64,000 nt of DNA from Rhizomys pruinosus (taxonomy: Eukaryota > Chordata > Mammalia > Rodentia > Spalacidae). The stretch lies in contig VZQC01002907.1 of the NCBI GenBank assembly GCA_009823505.1, positions 833,258 through 897,257 on the forward strand. Reading direction: 5' to 3'. Positions 1-10,855 of this stretch are shown one piece after another; positions within the stretch are counted from its first letter, which is position 1; the number at the start of each line of letters is the position of its first letter. The position numbers were made by a program, and so were the translations under genes. The notes under the pieces are model-generated. The model did no database searches and was not told the origin of the DNA. It worked only from the letters and a program-made list of their open reading frames with translations.

Positions 1-129
1 GGGATCTTTCAGTGTTTCTACTTCTTCCGGAGCTTGCATTCTCTTCTATACTCTCGTCCTCATTCTCTTTCTTATTCTTATTGTTCTTTAATAATATATT
101 AAAAAAAAAAATCAAGATATAGTAAAATA

Positions 130-745
130 GAACTATCTGTATTCTTTTAAGTATGTTACCCAATTGTGTTTTCTGATGTCTTGTGATCCTGGGGCATCCC
201 GAAGAGGGATCCCACTGCAGAGAGTCATCCATAGGGTTTGTAAAAGCTTGGTAGGGATATATCCCTGCACGCTTTCCAGTGTAGGTCTCTCCGGATCTTG
301 GCGAAGGTCTCTACCTTTGGCCTGTATTCCATGTCGTCTTAAATGCCTCTTCACTGTGTTGAAGGCGTGCTTTTGCTTGCCTCTTCTTCAGATCTTCCTT
401 CGTAATTTCAGTTGGTGGGGGGGGGGCTTCATGCCCGCACCCCTGTCACTGCCGCTGCGGTCATCATGAGATGGAGATCTCAAATCTCAAGAGTCACACA
501 AGCGTGCCTTTAATACCGGCTGGGAGGATAACTCCGCCCCCACAGCCACTAGATCTAATCAAGCCAAAGATCACACCTTTAATCCCAGCTGGGGGGATAA
601 CTCCAACCTCACAGCCACAAAGGCCAATCAAACCAAAGACAGCAGGACCAAACGATCAGCAATCAGCTCGCCAAGGCACCCAGTTCCTACCTGTCTTCCC
701 CTCTTCCTGCCGCTGGGCTCAGGAGATCTCTCTTCCTGTAATTTT
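130..745. repeat. Unidentified GC-richer block with two imperfect ~68-bp units
   Basis: This block differs in composition from the AT-rich intron around it. Between about 507 and 645 there are two imperfect tandem units. Each begins near cctttaat, followed by ggctgg or agctgg and gataactcc, and ends near aagccaaaga or aaccaaagac. A 73-aa minus-strand frame (133-354), basic at its N-terminus, crosses the 5' part; I recognise no domain in it. It may be an LTR or other medium-frequency repeat, but I cannot name the family. Confidence 0.3.
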
Positions 746-3700
746 TAACCATTAAGCTTTGCAATCCTGAATATTTACAGTAAGAATATCAGAAAATTCA
801 AATGTGTAATTTCAAGACTAATTTGCACAATTTAGCTGACATTTTCCATTTGATAACTGTCCTAAAATTTGAAATCAGCTTGCATTTTGTTTTATACTTA
901 TCTAAGTTCCCTGTAAACAATATTGAAATATTTAATATCAAAAATATAAGTCAGCATTTCAGTAAACTATTATTAATGAAAGACAAAGTACTACCAACCA
1001 TCTTTAAGACAAAGAAGAAAAAAAAGCAACATAGTTTTTTATAATTAGAGTATTAGTGCTAAAAGATGACCACTTAACGGAGTAATTTTTAGAAAATTAT
1101 GAAAAGAAAACAGGAAGTGTTATATAGAATATGGAGATTTAATATGTGGGAAGTGAGTGTGGGGATTGCCCAGAATTTAAAAGTCCTTAAGTCAGCAGCA
1201 CAGTCTTTTCTTAGTGCAGTGGATTTTCCTCACTCTGTGTTACAGGAGGATAGCACTCTTAATCTTTAGATTCTTACATCCATATCTTCCATTTTCTTAC
1301 TGCTCATAAAATATAAAAAGTAGATTGGCAGCTTTAGACATTGTAACTTCCTCTATAACTTTCCCAGTTGGGGTCAGTAAATAGCTACTAAAACAGTTCT
1401 GAAACAGACCCAGCACCCAGGAAGTCTCCTGATGAGATAATGTGATCCAAACTGCCTCTGGAAATGTAATTGGTTTCCAATAATAATTTCTTTTTGTATG
1501 CACCTTGATTTGTCTTTAGTTACTATCTTTGGTTTTTTTTACTGTCTTTGGTTTCTTTTTAAAATGTTTGAGAAAGTAATAAAAACTTATTTTTGAAATT
1601 CAGGAATTGCCATGTTTCCAAATTTTAGGCTTGAGTGTAAAATTTATTGATTTTTTTTTAATTGTAGCCAAATGAAAAAATTAACTTCAGTAGAACTAAA
1701 ATAAAACTTTTGCATGCTCCAAAATAGTGCCTCAGAGGTACGTGCCAGAAGTCTGTTGATAGTGTTTTCATGGTAGACATGTTTTTATACTTATGTCTAA
1801 ACCATGATGTCTACTGCACTGTAAAGCTTGGACATCTATTGCAGATGGTGTATATTTTGTAATGAGTTCTTGGGGTGCTTGACCATCATTTTGTCACCTC
1901 CTACTGAGAGGTTTGAAAAACCCAGGTAGTGATGGTGGCAGTAATCATCCAAGATGCAGCTGTCGGTAAACCTTGAGAATGAGTGGTAGCTTCCTACTGT
2001 TTATTTTATTATTTTTTTTTAATGTATGGTTTATGCACTGTGGCTGCATCTTGCTGGATGGTTTTAAGGAAAGGTGTTTTCTTAGAGGAATGTACATGAT
2101 ACAGTTTATCCTACTCAGTAGATATTTCTTAGGTATGCTATATCCTAGGTGTGTTCATTTTTGGTACTGATCTCTTTCTCTTTATTGGATCAGAAATCAA
2201 GTGGCCTGGATGTTATTTCTCGTTTTGTGTCCTAGCTGTGACTGAGGAAATTCCACAGTTCTCTTAGCCTCATCATTTAATGGAAGGAATCATTACCTTC
2301 ACAAGCATCCACTCACTGCTTCCAAGACCGTTTTCAAGGACTGTAGTAATTTGTAAAGGCACCCTTTAAATGCCGAGTCTTATTATTGTGGCCAAAAGAA
2401 TCTCCTCTGTGGGATCAGTATGCAAGCATGTATGTACACATCCATATGATGCTTATAAGTTCTCTCTTGTCATTCTTGAGTTGCCAAACAACCTTTTATT
2501 TGTTTTCCTTTGGCTAAATGAATTTTTGATAGATAGGGTGATTGTCTATCATTTCATTTGCCACAATTTTATTTCTAACCATTGTTTTTCTGTTACTTTC
2601 TAATACATTTTTCTACAGAGAAAATGTGCTTCTAATTAATGAAATACCAACTTTGTTTCTAGGTAGCAGTTTTGATCACCATTGATTAAAATTTCTAGGT
2701 AGAATACCAATAAGGTTTTATTTTTATTCTTTGAAAACTTAAGGAAAAAGTAAAAATTATTTTCTCAGATCATTTCAGTTGGCCTTCAGAGAAGACTTAA
2801 AGCCCTACATTTTCTGATCTGTGTTGGTGATTTTATGCTAGTGAGGATTGCTATTTTTCCATGGTAAAATTCAGTTAGTATTTTTCCATCTGATATGTCC
2901 AAATCATTTCAACCAAGAAACTTCTTTCCAAAACTTAGATACTTCATATGGAAATATGGCAGGGGAGGACCATCCTTTGTAGCAAGTTCCTCTCCTCCGT
3001 AGGCATGCCGTGGCAGGTCTCTACCACCACATCCCAAAATAAAGAAGTGTATTTTTTAATTAAAAAATTGTAGTTGGAATACATTCATTGTTACTGCTAC
3101 TAGAGAAAGAAAGTGTAATCTGTTATTTAGGCTATTTACAACCTCGTTCCTTCCAGAAGTACAGAAGAACCATAAAATTACTACTTTTTTAATTTTTTAG
3201 TCTGGTGCAACCAGTTTGTTGTTGGAACAGGCAGATTGTAGAAGATGCTTAATCAAAAACAAAAAAGCCAATCTCCTTAAACAATAATTTTGACATTCAT
3301 TTTTACTTCTGTTGTTATGTTACCAAAACTTACTTGAAATGAATGGTCAGTGGTTAAACTCTTTCCGACTTCGGTGACAGGAGTCACAGCAGCAGGGTGG
3401 TATTTGCTTTGAAAATGTGTGCCTGGTTTTATTGACCTCTGCTTTTCAGGCTCCACTTAGGAGTAAGGAGTGATTATTACAGATTAATCTACCTAAGCTC
3501 TCTGACTTGCATTTTAAAAGGAAAGAAAAATGAGATGACTTGAAAAAGAAACATTTTCTTCATACTGACATGTTTTCAATCTCCTTTTAAATTTATCTTG
3601 AGTTGGAGTTTTATTGCCAAAGCATAATATTACTGGAAACTTGAAAGCCGTGCCAGTGAAGAATGTGGCTGATCAGTGTGTGTTTTCGTCCTCGGCCAGC

Positions 3701-4131
3701 CATTGTACAGCTGTGCAGATGTTTGTAACTCATGGGCTGTTAAGAGAGAAGTGTCCTGCATTTTTAAGTGTGCATTGAGAATGTGAGCCATATTTTAGAG
3801 ATGGCAAAATGTTTTGTAAATTGTATACCCAAGGAACATATTCATTATTTTAAATATCACTGTTTTTTGGGGGTTTTTTTTGTCCCAATTTTGGCGGTAT
3901 TGGCTTAATGGAAAAATACTAAATTATTAAAAAAAAAAAACCAACAAGAAACCTACTGAAACTCAAAGTTACATTGTGAACATATGGTTTCTTCAATAAT
4001 AGAAGATACAATATATCTGACAATTCTGAAGTTCAGCATAATGCTGAACTGTTTTCCATTACCATAAGCATATGTCAAAGCTCCATTGGAATTTCTTGAA
4101 TAGAAATTTCAGGGAACAGAATATAAAATAT
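741..4131. other. Unique AT-rich intron sequence
   Basis: I see no SINE, LTR or plausible exon here. Short A and T runs are common. The stretch 3590-3810 has a more complex, repeat-free composition and is listed as a possible conserved element. Confidence 0.5.
3590..3810. promoter_or_regulatory. Possible conserved non-coding element
   Basis: This is complex, repeat-free sequence with balanced composition inside an otherwise AT-rich stretch. It has no open frame of note. The assignment rests on appearance only. Confidence 0.2.
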
Positions 4132-4144
4132 GATAAATGTTCTT

Positions 4145-4283
4145 TTTTTTCTCTTTTTGGTCTTTTTGAGACAGGGTCTCCCTTTAGTCTCAGCTGGCCT
4201 GGAGCTTTGAACTCAAAGAGATCCGGATGCCTGCCTCTGCCTCCCGTGTGCTGGAATTACAGGCATGCGCCACCACGCCTGGC
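4145..4283 (-). mobile_element. B1 SINE
   Basis: This is the antisense B1 pattern: T-run, tttttgagacagggtctccc, then the pol III promoter end caccacgcctggc. It is flanked by a perfect 13-bp target duplication, gataaatgttctt (4132-4144 and 4284-4296). A short deletion removes part of the middle, near the usual gtagaccaggctggcc. Confidence 0.93.
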
Positions 4284-4542
4284 GATAAATGTTCTTATGT
4301 AAGCAACATGTGCATTATGGGGAGTATAAATAAGGAAAGTTTTCATTTTTATGGCACTGGATTTATTTTGAGGTTATAATCTATTAGGACGAGTGATTCT
4401 CTTCAAATAAACTAGTAAAGGTAATTTCACTTATCTCTCTTCCTGGGTTTTTTCAGACATTGTCCATGAAGTAAGATAGTAGTTATGGATGCTCTGCTAC
4501 ACTCATCCCTCTGATACACTGCACTCTCTCACCTTAACCCTC

Positions 4543-4896
4543 TGTATTAGTCAGTTTTCTGTTGCTGTGATAAAACACCAGACCAAGGAACTTATAAAAG
4601 GAAGAGTTTATTTGAGCTTACGATTGGCGGTTCCAGGGAATTAGTCCATTGTGGCGGGAGGCGTGGTGGCCGGATCCGGAGCAGCAAACAGAGGGTCACA
4701 TCTCGCAAAGAGCACAGGAAGCAGAGAGGAGCAACTGTAGAGCACGAGGCTTGTTAAGCTCACTAAGCCCGCCCCCAGTGACACACTTCCCCCAGCATGG
4801 CCACACCTTCTAAGACCTCCAGAAACAGCACCACCAACTGGAGACAAATGTCTGAATACCTAGAGCCTATGGGGGACACTCATTCAAACCACCACA
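4543..4896 (-). repeat. 3' LTR of the MaLR element
   Basis: On the + strand it begins TGTATTAGTC and ends CCACCACA, the reverse complement of a TG...CA LTR. It matches the second copy at 6295-6649 over its full length with scattered substitutions. Confidence 0.88.
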
Positions 4897-5078
4897 TTCC
4901 ACTCCCTGGCCCCCATAGGCTCCTGACCATATAAAATGCAAAACGCATTTAGTCCAACCTTAAAAGTCCCCATAGTCTTTACCAGTTTCAATGTCATTCA
5001 AAAGTCCACAGTCCAAAGTCTCTTCTGAGACTCAGGCCAATCTCTTAACTGTAAGCTCCTGTAAAATCAAAAGGCAAA

Positions 5079-6290
5079 TTACATACTCCCAATGTACAGT
5101 GGAACCGAATACACATTCCCATTCCAAAAGGGAGGAATAGAGGCATAGTGAGGAAATACTGGACCAAAACAAGACCGAAAACCAGCAGGGCAAACGCCAA
5201 GTCCTGTAGCTCCACATGCGACTTCTGGGACTTGACTTCCAAAGGGCTTACACGGCTCAGCTCTTCCAGCTTTGCTTGCAACATACATCTCTTTCTTAGG
5301 CTGGTACCACTCCCCGTATGCAGCTCTCCTTGGCAAATATCTCACAGGTCTGGCATCTCGAAAGTCTTCTTGGGGTCTCCGCTGCCAACCAGGCTTCATA
5401 CTCACAGCTTCACGCAGTGGCCTATCACGGCCTTCTTTATTCAGGGACACCCCTGCTGTACTCTTCCTGGCCTCTTTGGCTCTCTGAAACCGTGGAGGAA
5501 GAGCTGATGACCCCTTCACTCTTGCAAACTTCATGTCTCTAAAGCCAGCACCACGTGAATGAAATTGCCGAATCTGGCTGCAAGTTCGGGCCAGACCCTG
5601 GCCCATTTCAACCACATTTGCAACTTTTCTCTGCCCTGGACTTGCTGGAGGATTAGCTGGGTGTGGTCTTGCCCTGAAGGTACTGATTCTTTTGTTTACT
5701 TGTAAATCTCGAGGCCCTTCCTTAATCACTTCAATCTCCTTATCAAAAGGAAACTCTCCTTCACAAGCCTTGGCCCCACCTTTAATCTTCCTAGTGCAGT
5801 TTTCAGATCCAACCTCTCCTTTACATGCCTTGGCCCCACCTTTAATCTTCCTAGTGCAGTTATCAGATCCAAACTGTACATTTTGCATTTCTTTCTGCCC
5901 CATCTGCTCTTTTTCACTGTAGATCTGTATAATATTCACCATTAAAAGCCACGCCACCATTTCTACATTAGGCTGTCTTGAAATATCCTCCGCCAAAGAC
6001 ATCAGTCCACCGCTTTTCAACTTAGCATCAGGCAAGCATCTGGGCTGTGGGCAAACTGCTGCCAGACTCTTTATCAAAATATCCCAGTTGCTGCCTAAGA
6101 CTTTATTTTCCCCTGGAACCACATCTTTTGCAGCCATGCTTTCTTCCAGGCCTCCACTAGAATGGCCCTTTAAGCTCTGCTTACAATAGTCAACAGCCTT
6201 TCCAGCCCAAAGTTCCAAAGTCTTCCACACTTCTCCAAACATACACATGGTCAGGTTCTTCACAGCCAACAGCCCACTCTCTGGTACCAA
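5079..6290 (-). CDS. Open frame of the MaLR internal region, unknown function
   Basis: A 403-codon frame runs without a stop through almost the whole interior. The first codon is TTG and lies inside the primer-binding site; the first ATG is at about 6248-6246, giving about 389 residues (MCMFGEVWKTLELW...). Internal ORFs of unknown function are known in MaLR elements, and I see no protease, RT or zinc-knuckle motif. Residues about 146-185 contain a 20-residue unit repeated in tandem (GS[DE]NCTRKIKGGAKAC[KE]GE). The second half is rich in R, K, P and F. Transcription would start in the 5' LTR, antisense to ERC1. The frame may be an intact relic rather than a translated protein. Confidence 0.5.
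   Translation of the reverse strand: MVPESGLLAVKNLTMCMFGEVWKTLELWAGKAVDYCKQSLKGHSSGGLEESMAAKDVVPGENKVLGSNWDILIKSLAAVCPQPRCLPDAKLKSGGLMSLAEDISRQPNVEMVAWLLMVNIIQIYSEKEQMGQKEMQNVQFGSDNCTRKIKGGAKACKGEVGSENCTRKIKGGAKACEGEFPFDKEIEVIKEGPRDLQVNKRISTFRARPHPANPPASPGQRKVANVVEMGQGLARTCSQIRQFHSRGAGFRDMKFARVKGSSALPPRFQRAKEARKSTAGVSLNKEGRDRPLREAVSMKPGWQRRPQEDFRDARPVRYLPRRAAYGEWYQPKKEMYVASKAGRAEPCKPFGSQVPEVACGATGLGVCPAGFRSCFGPVFPHYASIPPFWNGNVYSVPLYIGSM
5757..5876 (-). repeat. 60-bp tandem repeat, two copies, inside the MaLR frame
   Basis: On the + strand the phrase cttggccccacctttaatct recurs 60 bases apart (about 5768 and 5828) with nearly identical flanks. The period is a multiple of three, so the frame stays open. 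Confidence 0.85.
6273..6289 (-). promoter_or_regulatory. Primer-binding site, tRNA-Leu type
   Basis: TGGTACCAG then AGAGTGGG lies 5 bases inside the 5' LTR. It matches the complement of the tRNA-Leu(UAA) 3' end (TGGTACCAGGAGTGGGG) apart from one substitution or inserted base. Confidence 0.75.
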
Positions 6291-6294
6291 TAAC

Positions 6295-6649
6295 TGTATT
6301 AGTCAGTTTTCTGTTGCTGTGATAAAACACCAGACCAAGGAACTTATAAAAGGAAGAGTTTATTTGAGCTTACGATTGGCGGTTCCAGGGAATTAGTCCA
6401 TTGTGGCGGGAGGCGTGGTGGCTGGATCTGGAGCAGCAAACCGAGGGTCACATCTCGCAAAGAGCACAGGAAGCAAAGAGGAAGCAACTGTAGACCACCA
6501 GGCTTGTTAAACTCACTAAGCCTGCCCCTAGCAACGCACTTCCTCTAGCATGGCCACACACTCCAAAACCTCCAAAAACAGCGCCACCAACTGGAGGCAA
6601 ATGTCTGAATACCTAGAGCCTATGGGGGACACTCATCCAAACCACCATG
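6295..6649 (-). repeat. 5' LTR of the MaLR element
   Basis: This is a direct repeat of 4543-4896 with the same start. Its outer end reads CCACCATG rather than CCACCACA, so the terminal dinucleotide has mutated. The 5-bp target duplication follows directly. Confidence 0.88.
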
Positions 6650-7143
6650 CCCTCCATCTCAGATCCTTCTATACCCACCTTCTAAGTAATCACAATTCAC
6701 AGGGACATCTGCATATGTTCTCAGTTTCCCCAGATGCTCATTGAGCATCTTCCCTGGGCCAGGTCTGGGCACATACAATCTCAACTTTGTTCAGGAGCCC
6801 CTTTTTACCTTCTTTACCCAAATGTAATCTCTGTCCTCTGGTTGCTCCCAGCAAACTTTTCTGGTGATACTGTGTTTGTTCTCTTATCCTCAGCAGTTAG
6901 GTGTAGGAGTTGTTCCCATTGACCTTCATGCTTGGAAGACCCGGCTCATGGCATTCAGCTATAGCATTGAAGACTTTCATTGAAGACTTAGTGAAAAACA
7001 TCCATGTTGGTAACCTAGCATGAAACTTTGTCTTCTTGGCCATTGGCTTTTGCTTCCAGTGTCTTTCTTCATTCTATCTCAAGCAGCCTAGACCTTGTTT
7101 TAATATATTCTACCTTCATCTTCACTCAGTAAAATGTCTTACT

Positions 7144-7270
7144 GTGGCCAGGCATTGTGGCTTTAATTTCAGTACTTGGGAAGCAGAGGCAGTCGAATAC
7201 ATAGTGAGATCTAGGCTGGTTGGGGCTACAGGGATACCCTGTCCCAAAAAGCAAAGACAAAAAAAAAAAG
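7144..7270 (+). mobile_element. B1 SINE, internally shortened
   Basis: It begins ggccaggcattgtggc and ends in an A-tail. The central part is shortened and diverged. A target duplication, gtcttactgt, flanks it (about 7136-7145 and 7270-7279). Confidence 0.75.
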
Positions 7271-7574
7271 TCTTACTGTAATCCCATTAGCTTTTTTGCC
7301 ACATTTTCCTGCTGCACTATCTTCTATTTCTTTCTGATGTGTAGCTTGGTGTCTTTTTTATTTTTTTCTTCATCTTAATCCCTTAGTTCTGTCATTTTTA
7401 GTCTATTCTGCTGAGATTCCTTGCCGTTTTAGTGATTCTTCTTACTTTCTAAATCTCCTTATTCCTCTAATCAGATCTGTTTTTACCCTCCTGTTACTTT
7501 TGTGATAAAAGCCCAAATCTCTTCCCTGTCCCCGCTTCCCTCTCACGGAGCTGGTCTTTGTTCTCAGAGCTCAC

Positions 7575-7704
7575 TAGTTACCCCAGCTGGCTTGGACCTT
7601 GATATGTAGACCATCCCAGGATGGCCTCTCATCTCCCAGTGATCTATCTGCCTCTTCTTCCTGAATGCCGGGACTTAATGAGTATAAACCACCATGCCCA
7701 ACCA
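7575..7704 (-). mobile_element. Old B1 SINE
   Basis: Diverged antisense B1: cagctggcttggacc, tgtagacc, then tatctgcctcttcttcctgaatgccggg and accaccatgcccaac. Confidence 0.6.
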
Positions 7705-8099
7705 TTGTGAGATTTTTAATAAGACAGTGTATGTGAAATATTTGGAACAGAGCCCTTTCAGAGCAATCACATAATATAAATATTGTTGTGGTAGCTGTTT
7801 GTTAGTATCCATAAAATACTGGCCTACTAATCAAAGAAGTACCATGCATTGGCAAAAAGAAATGGTGGAAAATAATTTGTAATGTAAATACTGGCATAAA
7901 ACTCTAAAGGAAATATAAATTCAAATTCTTATTAATAGTAATCATGAGAAACCTAAAAGAGTTTGTTTAGAGAGGCTTATGGGGGATGTATTCTCACTAA
8001 TATTTCAGAAACATTTCTCAGCCTAAGAACTTAATAACTTCTGTGTCTCCTCCCTGTTCCCTTAATTATATAACAGGTTTGGGTTTTTATATTTTGTTT

Positions 8100-8251
8100 G
8101 TTTGTTTTCTTTTGAGACAGGGTCTCACTATGTAGCCCCTATCTGGCTGGCCTAAACTTGCCTGGTAGGCCAGGCTCACTTCAAATTCACAGATTTACAT
8201 ACCTTGTTTCCTGAGTCCTGAAATTAAAGGTTTGTGCTACCATGCCTGGCC
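8100..8251 (-). mobile_element. Old B1 SINE
   Basis: Antisense B1 landmarks gagacagggtctcactatgt, gtaggccaggctcac and taccatgcctggcc are present with many substitutions. Confidence 0.75.
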
Positions 8252-8399
8252 TCAGGGTGAGTCTTAATCTAGACTTTTTTTCAAGAAAACTTGAACTTTT
8301 CAGTCTTGTTTGGAAGGTGACTGATTAGCCTCTAGATAATCTTGAGGGGTTTTTGGTCTGGTTGGTTGGTTGGTTGGTCAGTGGATTTGGGCTTTTTAA

Positions 8400-8597
8400 T
8401 TCTTAATTTTATGTGTATGCATGTTTTGCTTGCATGCATGTAAGTCCTTCACGTATGTGCAGAGGCCAGAAGAGTGCATTGGATCCCCTGGAGCTGGAGT
8501 TACAGACAGCTGATAACTGCTATGTGTGTGCTTGGAACTTGGATCCCCTGGTAGAACAGCGAATGCTCTTAGGTGCTGAGCCATCGCTCCAGGCCAC
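8400..8597 (-). mobile_element. Old B2-type SINE
   Basis: Antisense B2 landmarks: tgtgtatgcatg, ggatcccctggagctggagt, then gctcttaggtgctgagccat and cgctccaggcc. It lacks the duplication seen in the young B2 copies. Confidence 0.75.
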
Positions 8598-8672
8598 TCT
8601 TTGGTTGTTTTGTTGTTGTTTTTCTGTTCCCTTTTTCTTCTAGTTGTTTTCTTCTTTTGAAAAGCAGTTTCT

Positions 8673-8935
8673 GGGCTGGAGAGATGGCCTAGCGGTTAAG
8701 AGCGCTGACCGCTCTTGCAGAGAACCCGGGTTCGATCCCCAGCACCCACATGGCGGCTGAGAACCGTCTGAATACTCCAATTCCAGGAGAACTCCAGTTC
8801 CAGGGGAATCCGACGCCCACTTCTGACCTCCGCGGCATTGCACGACACGGGTGCACAAACTTGCATGCAGACAGTACATTCATACACATACAGAAATAAA
8901 TAAAATTAATAAAAAAAAATTAAAAAAAAAAAAAA
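8673..8935 (+). mobile_element. B2 SINE, young duplicated-motif type
   Basis: Full-length tRNA-derived SINE with a pol III A box (tggcctagcgg) and B box (ggttcgatccc). Perfect 14-bp target duplication gaaaagcagtttct (8659-8672 and 8936-8949). It carries the tandem aactccaattccaggag / aactccagttccagggg motif. Confidence 0.95.
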
Positions 8936-9889
8936 GAAAAGCAGTTTCTTATTTTTTCAAGAAACTATAAGATATTCTATAAGCAACATGAAAACTGCCA
9001 AAAGTCCTTTGCTGTGTTGTGGAGCAGAGAGAAGGTGGTGGTGGGAAACCTGAAGGTACAGGTTTTGCCAGTACCTAAAGGACCTCCCGTTCCTTTGCTT
9101 TCTTAAGGAGAATAGGTCTGTGGTGGAGTTATATTTGCTCCCTTTTTGTTTTGCATAAAAGTTTATTAGCCTGTGATTTAGGCAAGCCATCTGGTCCTGC
9201 TAGCACCGTACACTGTCAGGCCCTGAGATTTCTCCTTAATGCTAATGCAGGCAGTTAGGTTACATGCTTGAATCCCAACTCTGGCAGGGTTTGTTTTTTG
9301 CATGTTTGTGTCTTAAAACTTTTGCTCTTAAAAATTGTACTATGACCTGAAGCACATTTAAAATGACGGAGAATTTATTTACTATAATATTTACCTCTTC
9401 TCAGTGAAGATGGCTTAGCACTGTCCAACAACTGCTGCATCATGGGCATAGGGAGCCAGGTTTGCTAACTGAATATGTTCTCTTAGGTTGCAGAAAAGAA
9501 ACAGAAAACAATATAATTCAAATTTACATCGAAATTGTTCCCCTAACTTGGAGCCAGAGAGCAAATCAAGCCATTAGCTGGAAAACCTGGTTTATGGGTA
9601 CCATTCTTGCTTTGTAGCCAAGATGAGTGAAAACTTATTTGGATGCAGAAATACCTTATAAATGTAGCATTCAAATGGATGAGGAATTAAACCATCCTTA
9701 AGAAAACTATACTTTATTAACTAACATGAAACTCTGGAACTGACAGTTTTGAACTCAAGGTAGGACATCTTATTAAACATGGCAGACTAGATGCCAGGAA
9801 GACAACATCCACAGAAACAGTTGAAGATAGTTTTCACATTTGTACAGGGGTATAAATAGGCAAAGAATTCAGGATATACTTTATCAAGT

Positions 9890-10640
9890 ACTATAAACTA
9901 TTGGACTTAAAACATTGAGCTTTATTTTTTGACAGTACAAAAGGAAAGATTCAAGGCAGCCCAAGGTGTAGAGGCTACTAGCCAACTAACTCTTCCAACC
10001 CTCTTTTTCAAAAAGCAATCCACAAAGGTCAGACTGTGTTTCTTTGAAAGCACTGGAAAAATTTCCTGGCCTCTGGTGACCTTAGATGACACTCGTAATG
10101 ATTGCAGATTCATAGCTACTAGTCCTGAAGGGGTTAAAACGATACCAGGTATCTTTGCCAATAATTTAAACATTTAGACTAACTAACCCATGCCAAGCAA
10201 AACAGGACTTGGCAAAGCCTGCTCAATAAGAAAAAGGAAAAAAATAAAAATAAAGGCTTTTCCCACAAATTTCAAGTTCCGAGATTTATATTGGTGCCTT
10301 GGAAAGCTAACCAGGAGCATGGCTTATTTGAGAACACAACTGAGGCTCAGCAACTACTTTGAAGATTGTTCTTTTGGCAGTGGCTGGAATATAACTCATC
10401 TCAAGAGATTACCAGCCTCAGCCTGTGTCACATAAGCTAACAATCCATTGTTTAAGGCAGGTCACATAGCCTGGCCAAAGTCAGGGTCCTCTGTATGCCA
10501 GGAGAACCACTAATTCATTCTACCAGTAAAGCCAAGTAGGAAATAGCATAGGTATTTTAGGTAAAGAAAAGATTTATTAAACAGGTTCCAGTCACACATC
10601 TTAGAATCAATACTCAATAAATTATGTTTATATACGCCAT
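9890..10640 (-). pseudogene. Possible retrocopied mRNA 3' end or antisense terminal exon
   Basis: On the minus strand the segment reads like the 3' UTR of an mRNA: mixed-composition, repeat-free sequence ending in an AATAAAGCTCAATG-type signal (complement of tttatt near 9921-9926), with further AATAAA-like words upstream. There is no clear A-tail or target duplication, so a genuine antisense terminal exon, a lncRNA end or chance are all possible. An 83-aa minus frame (9922-10173) has no recognisable domain. Confidence 0.25.
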
Positions 10641-10855
10641 CGAAAGGTTCTATAACAAAAGTAAAAAGTGAGCTCTAAAATGGGAGAATCGTTTCTTTAT
10701 TGATGTGTAATTCAACAAGAATAACAGAAACAACCTGGTGACAGTATCCTGTAATTGGAGATAAATTAGACTTGGAATTTCAAGAAGGAAACAACATAGC
10801 TGGTCCCTAAAAATATATATGTTTAACTTCACAGATTATTAAGATAGCAGAAGGT

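Larger units (their letters stand above)
4543..6649 (-). mobile_element. Complete MaLR/ERVL-type LTR retrotransposon
   Basis: Two direct LTRs of about 355 bp (4543-4896 and 6295-6649) bound a 1.4-kb interior. The element is flanked by a 5-bp duplication, CCCTC (4538-4542 and 6650-6654). Read on the minus strand, the 5' LTR is followed by a primer site TGGTACCAGAGAGTGGG (6289-6273). This closely matches the 3' end of tRNA-Leu(UAA), the type of primer used by ERV-L relatives. The 3' LTR is preceded by a purine tract, GGGAGTGGAA. No gag, protease, reverse transcriptase or integrase is recognisable, as expected for non-autonomous MaLR elements; instead there is one long frame. The LTRs differ at only a few percent of positions, so the insertion is moderately recent. 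The family name is inferred from the LTR start (on +: TGTATTAGTCAG...GCTGTGATAAA). Confidence 0.85.

Noticed and set aside
133..354. 73-aa minus-strand frame with a basic N-terminus
   Set aside because: It looks faintly like a transposase helix-turn-helix, but no further transposase motif, inverted repeats or length supports that.
5148..5507. 119-aa + strand frame inside the MaLR element
   Set aside because: Shadow of the longer minus-strand internal frame, which fits the LTR orientation and primer site.
8690..8760. tRNA gene within gctggagagatggcc...ggttcgatcccc
   Set aside because: This is the tRNA-derived head of a B2 SINE. It keeps A and B boxes but continues into the B2 body and an A-tail, with no tRNA acceptor stem.
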